Positions 9,894-19,153 of a stretch of 64,000 nt of DNA are shown here, piece after piece. Position 1 is the first letter of the stretch, and each line of letters starts with the position of its first letter. The translations under genes were made by a program, and so were the position numbers. A model generated the notes under the pieces. That model was given only the letters and a program-made list of their open reading frames with translations, made no database searches and was not told the DNA's origin. Source of the DNA: Desertivirga xinjiangensis (GTDB lineage Bacteria > Bacteroidota > Bacteroidia > Sphingobacteriales > Sphingobacteriaceae). Location: NCBI RefSeq assembly GCF_024436435.1, contig NZ_JAFMZP010000001.1:992001-1056000 (forward strand), read 5' to 3'.

Positions 9894-11141
9894 ATGGAAA
9901 AATTCTTTTTTTCAGGCATCGTATGTATGTACAGTCTTGTATTCTGCCTTGGTTTTCATCAGGCAAACGCGCAAAAAAAGACCGATACATTTATGGGGGA
10001 GATCGTCAACTATGATGAAGCGAACGTTCCTCAATACACCCTCCCTCAACTGCTTCGGACAACTGAAGGCAAGACTGTGAAAAACAAAAAGGTCTGGGAA
10101 AAAGAACGGAGACCTGAAATAATCTCCCTGTTTAAAGAGAATGTTTATGGGCAAATGCCTGAAAGCTTTGACAGTATCCGGTTTGTACTAACCAGGCAAG
10201 ATCCCTATGCCATGGACGGGCGTGCCAGCTTAAAGGAAGTAATGGTCAAAGTTTGGAACAAGGGAAAACATATAGGCATCCCAATAGTACTGTTTATCCC
10301 TAATGCACGTAAAAAGCCTGCGCCGGCTTTTTTGCTGATCAATAATCGTAGTAAGAGAAATACGGATCCTGACCGTACGGTGAGAAGTACATTCTGGCCT
10401 GCTGAGATGATCATTGATAAAGGCTACGCTATTGCCAGTTTTCATGTAGCTGATGCTGCGCCGGATAAAAAGGATAGCTATCAGCATGGAGTGATCGATC
10501 AACTTTACCCTGAGCAGTTAACCAGGGATGACGGAATGAAAGCAATAGGTGCATGGGCATGGACGGCTAGCCGGGTGATGGACTATTTCGAGACAGATAA
10601 AGATATTGACGCTAAAAGAGTTTCAATCGTAGGGCACTCGCGGGGTGGAAAAACATCCTTATGGGCAGGAGCGCTGGATCAGCGGTTCGCTATGGTGTTC
10701 AGCAGTTGTTCAGGAAGTACCGGAGCGTCTTTGGCCCGCAGGCAATATGGAGAGACTATCAGCCTGATCAATAAACAGTTTGGACACTGGTTCGCTAGTA
10801 GTTATAAGCAATATAGCAACAAGGTAAATGATTTGCCGGTAGATCAGCATATGTTGATCGCCTTAGTAGCCCCTAGACCGGTATATACAACAAATGCCGT
10901 GGAAGACAGGTGGGCCGATCCAAGAGGTTCCTACTTGTCGCTGGTAAATGCCGTTCCAGCATACAATTTGTATCGTAAAGCTACTGCCATAGGTCCGGAG
11001 TTTCCTGCTGTTAATTCGCCTATCATCAACTCAACTATTGGATATCATTTCCGGGAAGGCAAGCATGATTTGAATGATTACGATTGGGAGAAATTTATCC
11101 GTTTTGCTGATTATCATTATGGTCATTCAACAAAACAATAA
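9894..11141 (+). CDS. CE15-like carbohydrate esterase (glucuronoyl-esterase type alpha/beta hydrolase)
   Basis: From ATG 9894 the product has 415 residues with a signal peptide (SLVFCLGFHQANAQ). An ATG at 9864 is possible but would extend the signal peptide. The nucleophile elbow GHSRGGKTSLWAGALDQRFA (Ser near residue 247) and the C-terminal GYHFREGKHD, which supplies the catalytic His, match bacterial CE15 enzymes. CE15 enzymes cut esters between lignin or alcohols and glucuronic acid side chains of xylan. A role in trimming an acidic plant glycan fits the GH28-like and GH3 genes of this locus. An acetylxylan-esterase-like activity is the main alternative. Confidence 0.78.
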   Translation: MEKFFFSGIVCMYSLVFCLGFHQANAQKKTDTFMGEIVNYDEANVPQYTLPQLLRTTEGKTVKNKKVWEKERRPEIISLFKENVYGQMPESFDSIRFVLTRQDPYAMDGRASLKEVMVKVWNKGKHIGIPIVLFIPNARKKPAPAFLLINNRSKRNTDPDRTVRSTFWPAEMIIDKGYAIASFHVADAAPDKKDSYQHGVIDQLYPEQLTRDDGMKAIGAWAWTASRVMDYFETDKDIDAKRVSIVGHSRGGKTSLWAGALDQRFAMVFSSCSGSTGASLARRQYGETISLINKQFGHWFASSYKQYSNKVNDLPVDQHMLIALVAPRPVYTTNAVEDRWADPRGSYLSLVNAVPAYNLYRKATAIGPEFPAVNSPIINSTIGYHFREGKHDLNDYDWEKFIRFADYHYGHSTKQ

Positions 11142-11176
11142 CGCTGAATTCAAGAGGAAATTTTTAACAATCTTCG

Positions 11177-14100
11177 ATGGGTCCTATGGGGGTACGCAAA
11201 TTCAATTTATTCCTTTTTTGCTTCTGCATTTCTATATTTCAAAGTGTTTTTGCGATTGATATTTCGCGTTACCGCTTTCATGTGATGCCTGAAACTTCTT
11301 ATTATGGAGGAATACAGAGTATCACCAAGGATAGCCTGGGTCGGATCTGGTATACCGGCCCTGACGCGGTGTTCATGTATGACGGGAATAGCTTTTATCA
11401 ATTGAACGAGCTGGTATCGGTAAGTCAACCCAAGTATAGATGGGCTTATGGTACATTAGTAACCGACAAAAAAGGGAGATTGTTTCTGGCGACTAACCAT
11501 GGCTTATTGAAGTTCAATTATGATCGTTTTTCATTTGACCTGATCGTTCCCGGAAAAATTCGTTCTGTGTCGCTGCATGATGATGACAGGTTGTATATGC
11601 TTTCGGAAGATACTATTTTATCGTACGATCAAAGCAGTAAAAAGTTGCGTGCTTTGCCTTTACCTAAAGAAAGGTTTTTCAGTAGCGTGATCAGTTTGAA
11701 GGGCAGTCTTTACCTTACACAAAACGGCTTTCTTTACAAATTAGATACGCAGAAACGCCTGTTAAAGCTTTTTTCGACTCTTGGAGGAGCAAAGAATCTT
11801 TTAATAGACGGTCTTGAATACAAAGGCTCTTATTATTATCTAACACAGCGGGGAGGAGTTTATGTAACGGATGGTAAAGGAAATGTTAGAAAACAGATCC
11901 CGGTAATAATTGCAGGAAATCAATCTGTTATGGCCAAAAAGATATTTATTGACCAGGCAGGTATCATATGGGTAGCTACGCAGATGGGTCTCTTTCTTTA
12001 TGATCCGCTTAAAGAAAGCAGCAGCTTTTTAAGAATGAACTTAAACGATGCGTTTTCCTTACCCAATAATTCAATATGGACAATTTACCGGGATCCGGAC
12101 CAGGGTGCCTGGATTGGGACCTATGGCGGTAAGATTGCATACTGTTCCCTGTACGATGCCCGGGTGCGTTACTTCAATCCGAGCCCCGGCGGACTTAATC
12201 ACCCGGTTGTAAGCAGTTTTCAGGAAGATCATTTAGGGAACATCTGGATCGGAACTGAGGGTGGGGGGCTCAACTATTGGAACAGGGCTACTGATTCTTT
12301 CAGCCATTTCATGAAGTCAAATGGGAATTCGCTGAACTCTAATATGATAAAGCGCCTGCGTTTTGACCCTGAAACAAAGAATTTGCTTATTTCAGGTTTT
12401 AATGGAGGGATCACCTCTTATGACATCATTAATAGAACGTTTAAGGACCTTAACTTTCAATCGGCCGAGACCGGAAGACCACTGACCATATATGAGTTCA
12501 TAAGGGAGAAACAGGGTACATGGTGGATGTCAGATCCTGACAGATCCTTCTTTTACAAAAGGAATAATCAAAGAGATATTGAGATCATCAAGGTTACCGG
12601 AACAGATAACAAACCATTAGATGTAGAAGTGGAAGCCTTGTATATCGATCAACAAAATAACCTTCGTCTGATCAGTCATCAGGGATTATTCATTGTCGAC
12701 CGCAATACTTTAAAAGTTTTGAAACACCATTTTATTAAAGATGGCCCTTTTTCGGCGAATCAGCTCTGTTGCTATTACGAAGCTTCGAACGGGGATCTAT
12801 GGGTAGGAACCTTGGGAAAGGGAGTAAATGTATTAAAGAAAGATGGCAGGTATCTCAATTTTAATGGCGGAAATGGCTTTCACCCCAAAATGGTGTTCGG
12901 TATCCTGGAGGATGATGTTTCGAAAAATATCTGGTTTAGCACCAGCGAGGGGCTCTACTACTATGACCACAAATTGCAGAAGTTCGAAAAAGCGAGATTT
13001 TACAGGGAGAACAGCTGCGGGTCCTTTTATATACGATCTGCTTATAAAACCAGGAAAGGAGAGATGCTTTTTGGCGGGACGAATGGATTTTTGCTTTTTG
13101 ACCCGGGATACCTGAATAAGAATCCGCAGAAACCAAGGGTGTTTTTCACTAATTTTTTGGTGAATAATACACCAGTAACAGCTAATACCAAAGATTCTCC
13201 TCTATCTAAAGATATCTCGAGTTTAACAAACCAGGAGGAAGAAAGAATAGAGCTTTCAGGCCAGCAATCCAACATAGAGATCAGGTTTTCATCAAACAGC
13301 TATTTGTCTGCAAATAAAAATCAATTTGCTTACCGGATGCTTGGGCTTAATAACAAATGGTTGCTGATCAACGCAAATCAGAATTCCGTTCAGTTTTTTA
13401 ATCTTCCCAGCGGTGATTATACGTTTGAAATAAAGGCATCCAATAACGATGGATTATGGGGGGATAAGATATCAAGACTTCATTTACACGTGGATCCGCC
13501 TTTTTTTCTTTCCTGGTGGGCTTATCTTTTTTATACCCTGGTTGCACTGGCTCTTTTGTTCTTTGTAATGAGATATTACACCAATAAAAGGATGTTTAAA
13601 GAGAGATTAGCTTTAGAAATATGGAAAGAGCAAAATATGCGCGAATTAAATCAGGCAAGAACGGATTTCTTTACGCATATTTCTCACGACTTGAAGACTC
13701 CCTTAACGCTGATCATCGAGCCGCTTAAACAACTTAAAGGGACTCTTGCGAATAATGATCATGCGGCAGGTTATATGCAGCTCATAGAGAAAAATGTAGC
13801 CCGTATTCAGCGTATGATAAGTCAATTGCTCCATTTCAGGGAAATAGAGAGTCAGAAAATTACTTTAAATCCGCAAGGAGGCGATTTGGTTAGTTTTGTT
13901 CAGGACCTTTTTGGATTGTTCGAACTATATGCGAACAAAAAGGAAATTGAAACCAATATTGCGTCCCATGAGGATCATGTATATGTGGCATTTGATTCTG
14001 ACGTCATCGAAAAGATCTTAACGAACCTGTTCTCTAATGCACTGAAATATACCCCGAATAAGGGTTATGTAGGTGTTCGTATATACGAATCCACCGAAGA

Positions 14101-15268
14101 GGAGAAAACAAGACTATCTGATGGCGTAGATAGTGAGGAAAAGAACTACATTTCGATTGAAGTGTTAAACACAGGGGACGCATTTTCTGAACAGCAAATT
14201 GCTACTCTTTTCACATCCTTTAATCGCCTGTCATCACAACGTCCTACTTTTGAGGGAAGCTCGGGTCTGGGGCTTGCTATCGTGAAGGAACTAGTCGACG
14301 CCCTTGAAGGAAAGGTTTGGATGCTTAACAAAGCAGACAAAATATCCTTTACCATTATGCTTCCTTTTAAAAAGGAAGCTGGTTCAGGAGACATAGAGGG
14401 AAATGTATATGACTATACTATTTCAGAAATTGATGATATCATGTTAGAGTCGGCTGAGCCTGGGAATGTAGTTAAGAATGCCCGCAAAGCAAACAGCCTT
14501 CTTCTTATAGAGGATGATCCAGCCTTACGTACTTACCTGGAACGGAGGCTCTCAGAAAAATATAACGTTTACACGGCTAGCGACGGCATGGAAGGCATTA
14601 TCAAAGCTGAGAAGATCTATCCTCAACTGATCGTTACAGATCTTATGATGCCTAACAGTAATGGTTTTGAAGTATGCCGCCGCCTTCGTCAAAATTTCAA
14701 AACCAGTCACATTCCGATCGTGATGATCTCAGGGGTAGGGGATGAGAACCAGAATAGAGTAAAAGCGCTCGAGTTCGGCGCAACTGTATTTATCGATAAG
14801 CCCTTTGAAATAGAGTATCTGCTGCAGCAGACAGAAACGATTCTAAAGAATCAGCAGGAATTAAGGGAGATGTATAGCAAGAGGTTATTGGTGGATCCGT
14901 CGAAAGTGACCATTACTTCTATGGATGAAGAGCTTTTGCTTAAAGCAATGAAGTTTATCGAACAGAATATTGCTAATCCGGATTATTCAGTTGATTCTTT
15001 TGTTTCTGATATGAATGTGGGAAGAACCATTTTGTACCAAAAGATAAATGACATTGTGGGGATGTCTATTAAAGAGTTTATTCTGAATATCAGGCTGAAA
15101 CGAAGCGCTTACCTGCTGGAACAATCGGATCTGACAGTTGCGGAGGTTGCTTATCAAACAGGATTTAATAATGCGAAGTATTTCAGTGTATGTTTTAAGA
15201 AGCAGTTTGATTTGAGTCCATCGGAGTTTAAGAAGAGAGCAAGTTCGGAAGAAGTAGATAGGAGATAA
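11177..15268 (+). CDS. Hybrid two-component system regulator (sensor kinase + response regulator + AraC DNA-binding domain)
   Basis: The 1363-residue product has every part of a Bacteroidota HTCS. In order: signal peptide; a periplasmic beta-propeller sensor (about residues 30-690, repeats such as DHLGNIWIGTEGGGLN); a Y_Y_Y domain; one membrane helix near 780; HisKA with SHDLKTPL (His near 836); an ATPase domain (N-box LTNLFSNALKYTP, G-box SSGLGLAIV); a receiver with phospho-Asp in IVTDLMMP (near 1154) and Lys in IDKPFE; and an AraC helix-turn-helix pair from about 1255. These proteins sense a released oligosaccharide and activate the local susC promoter. The direct repeat at 1675-1710 is the likely target. 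The start lies 35 bases after the esterase stop. Confidence 0.95.
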   Translation: MGPMGVRKFNLFLFCFCISIFQSVFAIDISRYRFHVMPETSYYGGIQSITKDSLGRIWYTGPDAVFMYDGNSFYQLNELVSVSQPKYRWAYGTLVTDKKGRLFLATNHGLLKFNYDRFSFDLIVPGKIRSVSLHDDDRLYMLSEDTILSYDQSSKKLRALPLPKERFFSSVISLKGSLYLTQNGFLYKLDTQKRLLKLFSTLGGAKNLLIDGLEYKGSYYYLTQRGGVYVTDGKGNVRKQIPVIIAGNQSVMAKKIFIDQAGIIWVATQMGLFLYDPLKESSSFLRMNLNDAFSLPNNSIWTIYRDPDQGAWIGTYGGKIAYCSLYDARVRYFNPSPGGLNHPVVSSFQEDHLGNIWIGTEGGGLNYWNRATDSFSHFMKSNGNSLNSNMIKRLRFDPETKNLLISGFNGGITSYDIINRTFKDLNFQSAETGRPLTIYEFIREKQGTWWMSDPDRSFFYKRNNQRDIEIIKVTGTDNKPLDVEVEALYIDQQNNLRLISHQGLFIVDRNTLKVLKHHFIKDGPFSANQLCCYYEASNGDLWVGTLGKGVNVLKKDGRYLNFNGGNGFHPKMVFGILEDDVSKNIWFSTSEGLYYYDHKLQKFEKARFYRENSCGSFYIRSAYKTRKGEMLFGGTNGFLLFDPGYLNKNPQKPRVFFTNFLVNNTPVTANTKDSPLSKDISSLTNQEEERIELSGQQSNIEIRFSSNSYLSANKNQFAYRMLGLNNKWLLINANQNSVQFFNLPSGDYTFEIKASNNDGLWGDKISRLHLHVDPPFFLSWWAYLFYTLVALALLFFVMRYYTNKRMFKERLALEIWKEQNMRELNQARTDFFTHISHDLKTPLTLIIEPLKQLKGTLANNDHAAGYMQLIEKNVARIQRMISQLLHFREIESQKITLNPQGGDLVSFVQDLFGLFELYANKKEIETNIASHEDHVYVAFDSDVIEKILTNLFSNALKYTPNKGYVGVRIYESTEEEKTRLSDGVDSEEKNYISIEVLNTGDAFSEQQIATLFTSFNRLSSQRPTFEGSSGLGLAIVKELVDALEGKVWMLNKADKISFTIMLPFKKEAGSGDIEGNVYDYTISEIDDIMLESAEPGNVVKNARKANSLLLIEDDPALRTYLERRLSEKYNVYTASDGMEGIIKAEKIYPQLIVTDLMMPNSNGFEVCRRLRQNFKTSHIPIVMISGVGDENQNRVKALEFGATVFIDKPFEIEYLLQQTETILKNQQELREMYSKRLLVDPSKVTITSMDEELLLKAMKFIEQNIANPDYSVDSFVSDMNVGRTILYQKINDIVGMSIKEFILNIRLKRSAYLLEQSDLTVAEVAYQTGFNNAKYFSVCFKKQFDLSPSEFKKRASSEEVDRR

Positions 15269-15285
15269 AGGCAACAAACTTTTAA

Positions 15286-15293
15286 TAGTTTTG
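15286..15293 (+). promoter_or_regulatory. -7 promoter box for the DUF1810 gene
   Basis: TAGTTTTG matches TAnnTTTG and lies 23 bases before the start at 15317. An AAAGGAG ribosome-binding site lies between them. Confidence 0.6.
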
Positions 15294-15316
15294 TAAACCA
15301 AAAGGAGTATCAAAGG

Positions 15317-15739
15317 ATGGAGAATAACACTGATCTTCTAAGATTTATTAGTGCCCAGGAGCAGGATTATGCTATTGCGCTTTCTGAGATTAAAGCCGGC
15401 CGTAAACGCAGCCACTGGATGTGGTACATTTTTCCGCAAATGAAGGGATTGGGTTTTAGTCAGATGGCGCAACATTACGGTATTAAAGATTTGGCGGAAG
15501 CAACCGCTTACCTGGCTCATCCTGTATTGGGTGGTCGTCTGGTTGAAATAACTAAAGCCCTTCTGCAGCTTCCGGGAAATGATGCGACATACATCATGGG
15601 CAGCCCAGACGATATGAAACTGCGTTCGTCAATGACTCTTTTTGCTATGGTTCCGGGTGCGGATCCGGTATTTGAAGCAGTGCTTGAAAAGTTTTTTGAG
15701 GGTAAAAAGGATGATGCTACCCTGCGATTGATTGGATAG
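15317..15739 (+). CDS. DUF1810 family protein
   Basis: The 140-residue product is soluble, with no signal or membrane segment. SHWMWYIFPQMKGLG (residues 31-45) and the C-terminal LRSSMTLFAMV with FFEGKKDDATL are hallmarks of DUF1810, a small widespread family of unknown biochemical role. Length is normal for the family. It has its own -7 box and an AAAGGAG ribosome-binding site, so it is probably transcribed alone. Confidence 0.85.
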   Translation: MENNTDLLRFISAQEQDYAIALSEIKAGRKRSHWMWYIFPQMKGLGFSQMAQHYGIKDLAEATAYLAHPVLGGRLVEITKALLQLPGNDATYIMGSPDDMKLRSSMTLFAMVPGADPVFEAVLEKFFEGKKDDATLRLIG

Positions 15740-15782
15740 CAGGTAAGACTTCATGCTTGCCGGAATCGTAATAGTGATCATC

Positions 15783-15801
15783 TTTCGTTTCTGAAACGAA
15801 A
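15783..15801. promoter_or_regulatory. Perfect palindrome upstream of the AraC/GyrI gene
   Basis: TTTCGTTTC and its complement GAAACGAAA are separated by one T. The site lies 53 bases before the regulator at 15855 and could be its operator. It is not followed by a T-run, so a terminator for the DUF1810 gene is less likely. Confidence 0.4.
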
Positions 15802-15854
15802 AACTTTAAGCGCTATCGAAGAGTCTTGCATTCCTGTACTTAATAGAAGTAAAA

Positions 15855-16778
15855 GTGACAGAAAACGAAATCCTCACAGATTATAAGAACCGAATTAACC
15901 GGGTGTTCCAATACATTGATGATAATCTCGATTCTGATCTTTCATTAAATACGGTTTCAGAAATTGCCTGTTTCTCTCCTTTTCATTTTCACAGGATTTT
16001 CAAGACGATAACTCAGGAAACATTAAATGAGTATGTTACAAGGCGACGGGTGGAAAAATCAGCTGCTTACCTGATGCATAGAAACACGAGTGTAAGGGAA
16101 ATTTCGCTGAAATATGGATTCAATGATATTTCATCTTTCACGCGGACCTTTAAAAGATTCTACAATGTCAGTCCGACGGAATTCAGGAAGCAGAACGCAA
16201 ACAAGTTTAGCAAGATTAGCCAACTTGAAAGCAAGAATGGTCAAAAGCATTCTGAAACTGAAAAATACATTTGCATCATTAATAATCTTAAAGAATGGAT
16301 AAAAATGAATGCAAAGATTGAGATCAAAAGAATGTCGAGGATGGAACTGGCTTATTCGTCAAGTATCGGACCTCAGAATTTGGGAGCCGCTTATGAACAG
16401 TTAATTCGATGGGCCAGACCTAAGGGGCTGATAAATGAACAGGCAAAAATGGTTACCATTTACCATGATAGTTTTAAAATAACCGAAGCTAAGAAGGTAA
16501 GGATGAGTGCCTGCATCACTTTGAATACAGAATCAAAGACTAGTTTAGATACGGGTTCTGGGATCGGCCTTACTTCTATTGAGGAAGGGAAAATTATTGT
16601 AGGCAGTTTTGAAATCGGACTTGAGGAGTTTGAAAGGTCATGGACAGGATTATTTATCTGGATGAACGAAAACGGATATAAAAAGGCCGACAGAAATCCT
16701 TTCGAGATCTATCATAACAATTTTAATGAACATCCCGAAAGGAAGTGTATTGTCGACTTTTGTATTCCTGTTGAATAG
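15855..16778 (+). CDS. AraC-family regulator with GyrI-like effector-binding domain
   Basis: The 307-residue product starts at GTG 15855; no ATG precedes the conserved region. Residues 10-110 form two AraC helix-turn-helix motifs (FSPFHFHRIFK near residue 43; ISLKYGFNDISSFTRTFKRF near 91, then VSPTEFRK). Residues 150-307 resemble the GyrI-like/AraC effector-binding domain (IEIKRMSRMELAYSS; ending CIVDFCIPVE), which binds small lipophilic ligands in SoxS/Rob- and BmrR-type regulators. No partner gene adjoins it, so the regulated pathway is unknown. A perfect palindrome at 15783-15801 may be an autoregulatory site. Confidence 0.88.
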   Translation: MTENEILTDYKNRINRVFQYIDDNLDSDLSLNTVSEIACFSPFHFHRIFKTITQETLNEYVTRRRVEKSAAYLMHRNTSVREISLKYGFNDISSFTRTFKRFYNVSPTEFRKQNANKFSKISQLESKNGQKHSETEKYICIINNLKEWIKMNAKIEIKRMSRMELAYSSSIGPQNLGAAYEQLIRWARPKGLINEQAKMVTIYHDSFKITEAKKVRMSACITLNTESKTSLDTGSGIGLTSIEEGKIIVGSFEIGLEEFERSWTGLFIWMNENGYKKADRNPFEIYHNNFNEHPERKCIVDFCIPVE

Positions 16779-16908
16779 GAGATCACAGGGAGAACGCCTC
16801 TTGCTTACCGGAGACAGTTGGGAGAAACATCGGGAAAGGAAATGGAACGGTAACTTGGTGTTGTAGGCTTACAGCTAAAATCTATCTTAATTTATTAATT
16901 ACAATTAT

Positions 16909-17032
16909 TATCTTTGCAACAGCAAAAAGACCCAACCTCAAAACTCTGATCATGTAGGATTTAGTTTCTTTCAAAAATAACTGCTTGCCACCTGGTGCCC
17001 CAAGTCATTATTCATCTTAAGAAAGAAATTAC
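16909..17032 (+). promoter_or_regulatory. Promoter and long leader of the ABC-F gene
   Basis: TATCTTTG at 16909-16916 is a perfect TAnnTTTG box. Transcription from it would give a leader of about 110 bases, long beside the 20-30 bases seen at other genes here. The leader has short GC-rich complementary stretches (CTTG and CAAG around CCACCTGGTG) and an ATG-TAG at 16952. ABC-F resistance genes are often controlled by leader attenuation, so this is a candidate; no clear terminator hairpin is visible. Confidence 0.45.
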
Positions 17033-18619
17033 ATGCTTATTATTCAAAATCTTACATATATACATCCAAATAAAGATTTATTGTTTGAGAATATAAATCT
17101 CAACATTATTAAAAATCATAAGGTTGCCCTTATCGGAAATAACGGTGCCGGGAAATCTACGCTCCTGAAAATTCTGGCAGGGGAATTAAAGCCTTCGGCA
17201 GGTTCGGTTTATACTGCCGACGACCCATACTATATACCTCAAATCTTTGGTCAATTTAAAGATCTTACTATCGCCGAGGCTCTGCGGGTAGATGGAAAAT
17301 TACGGGCGATGAATGAAATTCTCAATGGCGACGTCAATGAAGAGAATCTTGCCATTTTAAATGATGATTGGACGATTGAGGAACGCTGTTGGACAGCAAT
17401 GTCTCAATGGAATCTTGAGGGTTTTGATTTGAGGCAAAAAATGGGTACTCTCAGTGGCGGGCAAAAAACAAAAGTATTCCTTGCTGGTATTTTGATTCAC
17501 CGGCCTACTATAGTGTTACTGGACGAACCTAGTAATCACCTTGACTCCTGGGGCAGGAAATTGCTCTACGAATTTATCAGGTCAACTTCATCGACCCTGG
17601 TGGTGGTGAGTCATGACAGGAAGCTGTTGAACCTCCTTGATGAAGTTTATGAATTAAACAAAAAGGGAATAACTCGCTATGGCGGAAATTTTGATTTTTA
17701 TCACGAGCAAAAACAGCTTGAAAGTAATGCCTTAAATCATGATCTGAAAGCTAAAGAAAAGGCTCTCAGGAAAGCTAAAGACATCGCCCGTGAAGCTTTA
17801 GAAAGGCAGCAGAAACTCGACGCCCGCGGGAAGAAAAAGCAGGAGAAAGCAGGCTTGCCGACCATAGTGATGAACACTTTGCGAAACAATGCCGAGAAAA
17901 GTACTGCTAAGATGAAGGGAATTCATTCCGAAAAGGTAGGTGCTATTTCACAGGATCTTAGCGAGCTTCGTAAGGACTTGCCGGAGACGGACAAAATGAA
18001 GTTTAACTTTGATAGATCTGCACTCCATACCGGTAAAGTATTAATTACAGCCACGGATGTCAATTTCGGTTATGGAAGTACGATGCTTTGGCCGGAACCT
18101 TTAACCTTCCGCATAAGCAGTGGAGAACGAATTGCATTGAAAGGGCTGAATGGCTCTGGCAAAACATCCCTGATTCAGCTCATACTTGGCAAAGCAGAGC
18201 CGCTGTCCGGTAAAATCCAAAGAGCGAATATCGAATCGGTGTATATCGACCAGGATTATTCTCTTATCGAAAATGAAGTAAAAGTTTATGAGCAGGCTCA
18301 GAAATACAATATTTTTGCATTGCAGGAACACGATGTAAAGACCCGCTTAAACCGCTTTTTATTTAATAATGAATATTGGGATAAGCCCTGCATCACCCTC
18401 AGCGGTGGTGAAAAAATGCGCTTAATGCTTTGCTGTCTTAATATACGTAATCAGGCCCCTGACCTCATTGTTCTAGATGAACCCACTAACAACCTGGATA
18501 TTCAGAATATGGAAATATTAACAGCAGCAATTAATGATTACCAGGGAACGATTTTGGTTGTTTCGCATGATGAAGCTTTTTTGGAACAGGTGAATGTGGA
18601 AAGAGTAATTATGTTGTGA
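17033..18619 (+). CDS. ABC-F family ATPase (ribosome-associated translation or antibiotic-protection factor)
   Basis: The 528-residue soluble protein has two ABC ATPase domains and no membrane segments, the definition of ABC-F. Domain 1 has Walker A GNNGAGKST (about 36-44), signature LSGGQKTKV and Walker B LLDEPSNHLD. Domain 2 has Walker A GLNGSGKTS, signature LSGGEKMRLML and Walker B IVLDEPTNNLD. Between them is a charged linker rich in Lys, Arg and Glu (about residues 225-300), which reaches the ribosomal peptidyl-transferase centre in this family. It could be a housekeeping factor or protect against ribosome-targeting antibiotics; sequence reading cannot decide. The isolated position and long leader lean towards an inducible accessory role. 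Confidence 0.88.
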   Translation: MLIIQNLTYIHPNKDLLFENINLNIIKNHKVALIGNNGAGKSTLLKILAGELKPSAGSVYTADDPYYIPQIFGQFKDLTIAEALRVDGKLRAMNEILNGDVNEENLAILNDDWTIEERCWTAMSQWNLEGFDLRQKMGTLSGGQKTKVFLAGILIHRPTIVLLDEPSNHLDSWGRKLLYEFIRSTSSTLVVVSHDRKLLNLLDEVYELNKKGITRYGGNFDFYHEQKQLESNALNHDLKAKEKALRKAKDIAREALERQQKLDARGKKKQEKAGLPTIVMNTLRNNAEKSTAKMKGIHSEKVGAISQDLSELRKDLPETDKMKFNFDRSALHTGKVLITATDVNFGYGSTMLWPEPLTFRISSGERIALKGLNGSGKTSLIQLILGKAEPLSGKIQRANIESVYIDQDYSLIENEVKVYEQAQKYNIFALQEHDVKTRLNRFLFNNEYWDKPCITLSGGEKMRLMLCCLNIRNQAPDLIVLDEPTNNLDIQNMEILTAAINDYQGTILVVSHDEAFLEQVNVERVIML

Positions 18620-18644
18620 TATTTATTATTTGATTCGTTGATTT

Positions 18645-18652
18645 ATATTTGC
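18645..18652 (+). promoter_or_regulatory. -7 promoter box for the small lipoprotein gene
   Basis: TATATTTG is a perfect TAnnTTTG box, 22 bases before the start at 18675. Confidence 0.6.
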
Positions 18653-18674
18653 TGCACTTTGAAATTTAATTTTT

Positions 18675-19097
18675 ATGAAATTACGTTTGGCTTCCATCAT
18701 TATGTTACTCTTTATTATGTTCGGGTGTAAAAAGGATAAGGATGACGCGACTGATTTCCTAACCTCTAAAACCTGGAAGATGGGAATAAGGGATAAAAAT
18801 CCTTCTTCGCGTCCCCCGGGTCTTTTTACCTATCACAGCGTTCCAACCTGTATTCAGGACGATATTTATCATTTTAAAAAGGATGGAGTTTTAGAGATTA
18901 CGAGAAATGGCGAAAAGTGTGATGAAGCAGAATTATCTAAAGTAGTCCTTAGTTATTCTTACAATAGAGAAAATGGAGAGCTGATCATTGATGGTGTCAA
19001 ATACGTCATTTTTGAACACTCAGCACAGCAAATTAAATATTACGGTGTTTTGCCGCACGCCACAGGGTATGACTATAATGTCTATATGTTACAATAA
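18675..19097 (+). CDS. Small lipoprotein of unknown function
   Basis: The 140-residue product has a clear lipoprotein signal (LLFIMFGCKKDKDD, Cys near residue 18) and a short beta-rich domain (FLTSKTWKMG; IYHFKKDGVLEITRNG), which resembles lipocalin-like lipoproteins of Bacteroidota. I cannot name the family with certainty. It is monocistronic, with its own promoter box at 18645 and a terminator at 19120. It probably sits in the outer membrane facing the periplasm. Confidence 0.75.
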   Translation: MKLRLASIIMLLFIMFGCKKDKDDATDFLTSKTWKMGIRDKNPSSRPPGLFTYHSVPTCIQDDIYHFKKDGVLEITRNGEKCDEAELSKVVLSYSYNRENGELIIDGVKYVIFEHSAQQIKYYGVLPHATGYDYNVYMLQ

Positions 19098-19119
19098 ACT
19101 TCAGGTGGTTTAAAAAACG

Positions 19120-19153
19120 AAAAGCCTTCAAACGGGGAGAGTGAAGGCTTTTA
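19120..19153 (+). terminator. Intrinsic terminator after the small lipoprotein gene
   Basis: AAAGCCTTCA at 19121-19130 pairs with TGAAGGCTTT at 19142-19151. It lies 23 bases after the stop codon, with an A-run before and T-run after, so it could work in both directions. Confidence 0.75.

Noticed and set aside
16952-16957. ATG-TAG start-stop pair as a regulatory element of the ABC-F gene
   Set aside because: Such six-base pairs arise often by chance and no ribosome-binding site precedes it; kept only as a remark on the leader.
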